From assembly GCF_002838065.1 (NCBI RefSeq), contig NZ_PIZU01000012.1, positions 1-64,000 on the forward strand: a stretch of DNA of 64,000 bases, given 5' to 3'. Shown here in pieces: positions 59,949 to 64,000 of this stretch. This stretch comes from Mycobacterium hubeiense. GTDB taxonomy: Bacteria; Actinomycetota; Actinomycetes; Mycobacteriales; Mycobacteriaceae. The position numbers were made by a program, and so were the translations under genes. Positions within the stretch are counted from its first letter, which is position 1, and each line of letters begins with the position of its first letter. The notes below the pieces were generated by a model. The model saw nothing but the letters and a program-made list of their open reading frames with translations. It was not told where the DNA came from and made no database searches.

Positions 59949-60106
59949 CGTTTCGCCTCCAGCAATCTCGTTGCCGAGCCTACCTCGCGCCGCACGTTTC
60001 CCCGTGGTGTGACGCGGAAAATCGTCGGCGGGACTGCCCGTGGAACGCGCGTTTGGTCACCGGGTGACGGTTTGGACGATCCGCGGATTTCGTCGTGCGA
60101 GCGTGG

Positions 60107-60889
60107 CTAGCTCTGCACGATCACTGGGTCGCCGACCTTGACAGTGTTGAAATACCATTCGGCGTTCTCGGGACTCAGATTGATGCAGCCGTGGCTGACG
60201 TTGGCCGAGCCCTGCGACCCGACCGACCACGGCGCCGAATGTACGTAAACGCCACCCCACGTCACCCGCACGGCGTACTCTCCGTCGATCAGGTAGCCCT
60301 CGGGGTCGTCGAGTGGAATTCCGATCGTGCGCGAATCGAAGACCACGCTGCGTTGCTTCTCCAGCACTTTGAAGGTCCCGACCGGGGTATCGAAACCCGG
60401 CTTACCCAGCGACGCAGGCATCTCACGTACCACTTGGTCGTCGATACTCACTGTGAACGTGTGCGCCGAGACGTCGGCCACGCCCACCACCGCCGCCCCG
60501 GTGGTGAATTCGGTTTTCATGCCGCCGACGCGCAACGTGACCGTCGAATGCGCCGGCCAGAACCCGTCCGGATTCCACTCCACGAGACGATCGGTCAGCC
60601 AAGTGAATTGACCGTCCACCGGCCGCGGCGCGCCGACGGTGATGCTGCGCTCGGCTGCCGCGCGGTCGTTGACGGGCCCGCTGAAGCCGACCTGCACCGG
60701 ATGACCAACTCCTACGACCTGGCCAGGGCCTGGACGCACCATCGCGACCTGGCCGTCAATGCCCGATGACGCGGCTGCCCCCGACCTCGCCGGCGGTGGC
60801 GCCACCGCCACCGCGGCGGCCGTGACGGTCACTATCAATAGCCCGCGAAGCGTGCCGTGCACGAGCCCTCCCTTCACCGCGGTGCGCAA
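60107..60889 (-). CDS. L,D-transpeptidase, short form (LdtA/LdtMt1 type)
   Basis: Enzyme of 260 residues: signal peptide/anchor (about residues 12-38), one Ig-like domain (about 50-125) and a YkuD domain with IGIPLDDPEGYLIDG and the catalytic SHGCINLSPENAEWY (Cys about residue 234). Size and single Ig-like domain match LdtMt1. It makes 3-3 peptidoglycan cross-links insensitive to most penicillins. With the longer enzyme at 21815 it gives the island two L,D-transpeptidases. A 17-bp box variant lies 13 bases upstream. Confidence 0.93.
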   Translation of the reverse strand: MRTAVKGGLVHGTLRGLLIVTVTAAAVAVAPPPARSGAAASSGIDGQVAMVRPGPGQVVGVGHPVQVGFSGPVNDRAAAERSITVGAPRPVDGQFTWLTDRLVEWNPDGFWPAHSTVTLRVGGMKTEFTTGAAVVGVADVSAHTFTVSIDDQVVREMPASLGKPGFDTPVGTFKVLEKQRSVVFDSRTIGIPLDDPEGYLIDGEYAVRVTWGGVYVHSAPWSVGSQGSANVSHGCINLSPENAEWYFNTVKVGDPVIVQS

Positions 60890-60901
60890 CTAGCACCATG
60901 T

Positions 60902-60918
60902 TACGTATCCACTACGTA
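60902..60918. promoter_or_regulatory. 17-bp island box upstream of the short L,D-transpeptidase gene
   Basis: TACGTATCCACTACGTA, reading TACGTA twice. It is 13 bases before the start at 60889. The remaining stretch 60919-61170 shows no gene I can support. Confidence 0.55.
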
Positions 60919-61170
60919 TTCCGGTGGTCGGCGCGCTCGTGTTACACCGGCGATAGATAACTTGGTCATACCGCAGCGCGGTCGCCGCAAATGTTCTGGC
61001 CGTCAGGTCAAACCGCGTACTAGGCTCCTTGGTATCGGGCGTGATAGCAGCCCTGCGCCTGTCAGCCGTGACGGCACTGCCTCAACCGTTGTCGGACAAC
61101 GCCATTGCGCCGCTTTCGCGGATTGCCTAGCTCGTGGACGCCGTGATGCGCGTTCACGAAGCTGATCACA

Positions 61171-61452
61171 TCACAAGTCTGCCGGGAAGCGACTTGATCT
61201 GGGCGGCACCGATTGCAGGCCTATCAATAGCAGGCCCACAAGGACCAGGAGGGCGGCCATCGGAAAGCCGATCAGCTGATCCAGTGCCCCCACGACCCGC
61301 ATGCTCGCCAGGTGAGCAATCAGATGGGCAACGGCCATTGCCGAGCCCACCACAACGAGCACCGAGCCCACCGCGCGTCTGAAACGCGCCCAACGGCGCG
61401 AGTTTCGATTCAGCCGTCGGACCCGAGCATGATATGTCTGGCGTCGCGCCAT
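61171..61452 (-). CDS. Small two-helix membrane protein (copy 2)
   Basis: Protein of 93 residues, paralogue of 55778-56038: helix 1 VGSVLVVVGSAMAVAHLIAHL, link ASMRVVGALDQLIGF, helix 2 PMAALLVLVGLLLIGL. The N-terminus is more basic and the C-terminus longer than in copy 1. Both copies have a 17-bp box 28-42 bases upstream. I do not recognise the family. The conserved His residues face one side of helix 1 and might bind a metal or another subunit. Confidence 0.82.
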   Translation of the reverse strand: MARRQTYHARVRRLNRNSRRWARFRRAVGSVLVVVGSAMAVAHLIAHLASMRVVGALDQLIGFPMAALLVLVGLLLIGLQSVPPRSSRFPADL

Positions 61453-61480
61453 GGCGCTCCTATCTCACAGGCGGATTATC

Positions 61481-61497
61481 TACTATGCCGCGTAGTA
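61481..61497. promoter_or_regulatory. 17-bp island box upstream of the two-helix protein gene (copy 2)
   Basis: TACTATGCCGCGTAGTA, arms TACTA/TAGTA, 28 bases before the start at 61452. Confidence 0.66.
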
Positions 61498-61584
61498 CTG
61501 AGCGCCGCGTGGGCCGGGGAGGCGCTCTGCGGGTTGCACTTCGGCGTGTGAAGCCAGCGGCGTTTGCAGTTGTCCGTTGCAGAA

Positions 61585-62181
61585 TCATTCGGGCGGGCCA
61601 CCTGCGGTCACCGCAATGGAAAGCTGGCGCTCGGCTAGCCTGATGAGCCGCTCGAGGTGCTCACGGCTGTACTTGAGGCCCGTCGAGCTCACCTGAATGA
61701 TGAGCGGCCCGTCACGGGCAGCGATGGTCACGCCGATCGGGCCGCCAGACCGTCTCGTGAGGGTAGCCAGCGCATATTGACCGACATCGGGTCGCCCCAG
61801 CCCTATGGAGCCGGGGGCGTATCGAAGGTCGTCCACGAGGTCAGTGAAGGCGGTGAAGGCGCCCTGCTCGGTTGGGTATTCGGCAACCGCCACGGTGAGC
61901 CGGCGCATCGCGATTGGGTCGCTGAACTGTGATCGGCGCGTTGCTCGTGGCGTTCCCGGTGCCCTGGGATCGACTCCTTCGCTCGCCAACCGTGTCATCA
62001 TCGGGAATTCTTGGCGCACAACGGATAATGAAATGACTTTGTTAGCAGTCAGCGCAGGTGGTGCCGCGGCATTGCGGTCCGGCAGGGTGTCCAGAATTGG
62101 GTTGGCACAGCCGCTGAGGATCGCCGCCGACACAACGGCTAGGGCCACAGCGCGGCGGCCGCAGCGTCGGCCGCACAACAT
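61585..62181 (-). CDS. Lipoprotein of unknown function
   Basis: Lipoprotein of 198 residues with lipobox ILSGC (Cys25). The mature domain reads like an exported mixed alpha/beta protein with AEYPTEQGAFTAFTDLVDDL and IGVTIAARDGPLIIQVSSTG. It resembles the sensor-domain-like lipoproteins of mycobacteria, but I cannot name a family. The start codon overlaps the first base of a 17-bp box (62181-62197), so the transcript is probably leaderless or the repressor blocks initiation directly. It is a likely substrate for the window's Lgt and Lnt. Confidence 0.85.
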   Translation of the reverse strand: MLCGRRCGRRAVALAVVSAAILSGCANPILDTLPDRNAAAPPALTANKVISLSVVRQEFPMMTRLASEGVDPRAPGTPRATRRSQFSDPIAMRRLTVAVAEYPTEQGAFTAFTDLVDDLRYAPGSIGLGRPDVGQYALATLTRRSGGPIGVTIAARDGPLIIQVSSTGLKYSREHLERLIRLAERQLSIAVTAGGPPE

Positions 62182-62197
62182 ACTAACTACGCTAGTA
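62181..62197. promoter_or_regulatory. 17-bp island box at the start of the lipoprotein gene
   Basis: TACTAACTACGCTAGTA, arms TACTA/TAGTA. Its first base is the first base of the lipoprotein start codon on the other strand. Confidence 0.64.
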
Positions 62198-62262
62198 CTG
62201 GTTTCCTGCCGGCAAAAGTGCTGGGTTATCGCTGCACGGTTGGAATGTCACGTCCGGTGTCG

Positions 62263-63165
62263 TCAGCCGGCGGTGCAGGACGCTAGCCCGGTCAGGGCGG
62301 CGAAGGTGAGGAGCATGGTCATGCCCAGCACGAGCGCTGCCCCCCAGGCGGCGTTGGAGCCGCCGATGCGCCCCGCAGATGCGCGGCGCCCGTCGAGCCG
62401 GGCCAGTCGCAATTGGATGCACTCGCTGGCGATGCCCAGTGCGGGCGCCGGTGCGGGAGCGCTCTGCAGGGTCTGCAGCGCCCGGTGCAGGCCCCTGGGG
62501 CCGTGGGAGCGGGCGGCGTGCGCGTCGGCGTCCAGTTCGACCAGTGTGCGAACCAATGAGGGTGAGTGACGCATCAGCGGCAGCCATCCCAATCCCGCGG
62601 CGGCGGCCTGGGCGACGGCGATCAGCAGATGATGGCGTCGGCGCACGTGGGCGCGCTCATGGGCTTCCACAGCGCGCACGGCTGCGGTGTCGAGGCACTG
62701 CCGCAGTCCGGTGCTCATCACCACCAGCGGCGGGGTGCCAGCCAGGCTGTAGGCCAGCGGCTCGGTAGCTGGCAGCCACAGCACCGCACCGGCGTGCGGG
62801 CTGTACCCGGTCAGCAACCAACCCAGCTCAATGTGCTTGTCGTGCAAGCGACGTCGATGCCGGCCGATGCGGCTCAGCTGCCAACCTCCGCGAATGGCGG
62901 CGACGCCCAGCGCGGCAGCACTGAGGATTCCCGCGACGGTATCCACTCCTCCGGGCGGACCCGCGTGCAGCGCCAGCCAGCACCGGTGCAACAGTTCGGC
63001 CAGCCCTGGCAGCGCGACCGCGGCGAGCGTGACGCACACGAGCACACCCCACAGAACCAAGAGCACCGCGGCGTCGGTGCCGCGGCGGGTCAAGGCCCGC
63101 AATATCGGTGGTGTGAGGACACCGACGGCGAGGCCGCCGACGGTCCACCACATCACCGCGGTCAC
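62263..63165 (-). CDS. M56-family membrane metalloprotease (partner of blaI copy 5)
   Basis: Protein of 300 residues with helices at about 5-25, 31-55, 76-95 and 275-297, and the zinc motif HERAH at residues 169-173 followed by VRRRHH. It is more distant from the copies at 24980 and 58618 than those are from each other. There is no sensor domain beyond the membrane region. The start overlaps the blaI stop by 4 bases. It is the last gene of a thioredoxin-blaI-M56 operon that begins outside the window. Confidence 0.92.
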   Translation of the reverse strand: MTAVMWWTVGGLAVGVLTPPILRALTRRGTDAAVLLVLWGVLVCVTLAAVALPGLAELLHRCWLALHAGPPGGVDTVAGILSAAALGVAAIRGGWQLSRIGRHRRRLHDKHIELGWLLTGYSPHAGAVLWLPATEPLAYSLAGTPPLVVMSTGLRQCLDTAAVRAVEAHERAHVRRRHHLLIAVAQAAAAGLGWLPLMRHSPSLVRTLVELDADAHAARSHGPRGLHRALQTLQSAPAPAPALGIASECIQLRLARLDGRRASAGRIGGSNAAWGAALVLGMTMLLTFAALTGLASCTAG

Positions 63166-63587
63166 CGTCGTCGGCCCCGTTCTTTGAGCCCGCGGGTCAA
63201 GGCCCGCGACTCGGCGGTGGTGGCGCTGCGCGCGAAGTGCAGCAGCGCCGCGGCGGGATCGCCGCTGTCAGCGAGTAGTTCACGCAGCGCGTCGGTGGCT
63301 GCCTGAATGCGGTCGCGGGTGGCCTGATAGCTGTAGGCGCGCCCATCGAGCTCACGGCTCAACCATCCCTTGCGGTAGAGATTGTCCATCACGGTCATCA
63401 CCGTTGTATAAGCGGGCTTGCGGACGGGTTCGAGTTCGTCGAGGACGTCACGGACCCGCACCGCGTCGTCGGTGCGCCAGACCACGTCCATGATCGCCGC
63501 CTCCAACTCGCCCAGCCCGGGCAACGGCCGAGCCTGGCGCGCTGCCGTGCGCCGCGATGCCCGGCTGGTCGTCTTGCGGGCTGTCAT
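63162..63587 (-). CDS. BlaI/MecI/CopY-family repressor (copy 5)
   Basis: Winged-helix repressor of 141 residues with an unusually basic N-terminal extension (MTARKTTSRASRRTAARQAR) before the core ([36 protein letters not shown]). The recognition helix TVMTVMDNLY differs from copies 1, 3 and 4 ([10 protein letters not shown]), so it may bind a related but distinct operator. ATG 63587 overlaps the thioredoxin stop (ATGA), so redox protein, repressor and protease are made together. Confidence 0.94.
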   Translation of the reverse strand: MTARKTTSRASRRTAARQARPLPGLGELEAAIMDVVWRTDDAVRVRDVLDELEPVRKPAYTTVMTVMDNLYRKGWLSRELDGRAYSYQATRDRIQAATDALRELLADSGDPAAALLHFARSATTAESRALTRGLKERGRRR

Positions 63588-64000
63588 GGTCTCTGCCTTT
63601 CCCCAAGCGCGGCGGCGACGATTTCGGTGACCTCGTCGACATCGCGAAGCACCTGCATCGGCAGGCGGCGCACGGAACCGTCGGTATCGACAAGGTAACT
63701 CAGCGGCAGCAGTTGCGGTGCCCGCAACGCGCCCGCGACCGAATCGGCGTCGGTGAACGACGGATAGCCGATATTCAGCTCGCGGACCAGGGCTGCAGCC
63801 GAGGACGAACGGTCGCGCACATTGACTCCGATGACCCGCACCGCGCCTGGGGTGTCGGTGTAGGCGTCGAGCACCGGCATCTCCTCGCGACACGGCGCAC
63901 ACCATGACGCCCACAGATTGAGTAGTGTCGGCGCGCCGGCTACGGCTGCACCCACATCCACCGCCGGTGAGGACCCCAGGCACCGGGCCATCACCCCGGA
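63584..64000 (-). CDS. TlpA-like thioredoxin protein, 5' end outside the window
   Basis: At least 138 residues of a TlpA/ResA-type thioredoxin fold: LLNLWASWCAPCREEMPVLDAY with the CxxC motif, GVNVRDRSSSAAALVRELN, and LPLSYLVDTDGSVRRL with the cis-Pro region. The frame is open to the window edge, so signal peptide or lipobox cannot be judged. It leads (or is within) the operon with blaI copy 5 and its M56 protease, tying thiol redox to that regulatory pair. Confidence 0.88.
   Translation of the reverse strand, partial: SGVMARCLGSSPAVDVGAAVAGAPTLLNLWASWCAPCREEMPVLDAYTDTPGAVRVIGVNVRDRSSSAAALVRELNIGYPSFTDADSVAGALRAPQLLPLSYLVDTDGSVRRLPMQVLRDVDEVTEIVAAALGERQRP

Overview
The window reads as high-GC actinobacterial DNA, almost certainly from a Mycobacterium. 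It encodes an antigen 85-type mycolyltransferase, an MPT63-type secreted protein, a RipB-like NlpC/P60 endopeptidase, an Rpf, mycobacterial L,D-transpeptidases, an LpqS/CysK2/MFS cluster resembling Rv0847-Rv0849 of M. tuberculosis, and copper boxes of the RicR/CsoR type (TACCC-N5-GGGTA). Many products (a second lgt, a second lnt, five BlaI repressors) look like accessory paralogues of core genes, and there are several gene remnants. This suggests a plasmid-borne or horizontally assembled island. I see no transposase, tRNA, rRNA, CRISPR array or replication gene.

Layout. 1-6.3 kb: membrane protein, hydrolase, RipB-like peptidase, TetR with its target, Lgt. 6.3-11.2 kb: a decayed zone with remnants of ICMT, DUF302, SHOCT and MerT-like genes, plus DUF3105/DUF305 genes and an orphan BlaI. 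11.2-15 kb: GliT-like reductase, METTL7-like methyltransferase, MerT-like and SHOCT proteins, divergent from a BlaI/M56 pair. 15-23 kb: copper block (CopZ-like HMA protein, TauE-cupredoxin fusion, Cu+ P-type ATPase under a MerR regulator), small coiled-coil membrane proteins and an L,D-transpeptidase. 23-33 kb: sulfurtransferase, BlaI/M56 pair, and two CcdA-centred thiol-redox operons, one ending in a CopC-CopD fusion. 33-41.4 kb: a complex I-like membrane arm (NuoA, H, J, K, L, M, N) with no NADH, flavin or FeS module. Its only soluble partner is a His-rich protein that looks like a degenerate NuoB-NuoD fusion. A copper box precedes it. 41.5-49.4 kb: MPT63-like protein with a Met/Cys tail, CopZ, YHS protein, CsoR, Csp-type four-helix Cys protein, rhodanese lipoprotein, small Cys proteins, LpqS-like/CysK2/MFS. 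49.8-64 kb: envelope genes (PG deacetylase, Rpf, Lnt, frameshifted M23 peptidase, antigen 85, L,D-transpeptidase, lipoprotein), an atypical response regulator, and two more BlaI/M56 pairs, one preceded by a TlpA-like thioredoxin.

The unifying signal is a 17-bp dyad, TAC[TG][AT]-N7-[AT][AC]GTA, found about 25 times and nearly always just upstream of a gene or operon. With five BlaI/CopY-type repressors and four short M56 metalloproteases it suggests one island-wide proteolysis-controlled regulon. That regulon links envelope remodelling, lipoprotein maturation, extracytoplasmic thiol chemistry and copper handling. A second, copper-responsive layer (TACCC-N5-GGGTA) sits on the complex I-like operon, the CopZ/YHS locus and a small Cys protein.
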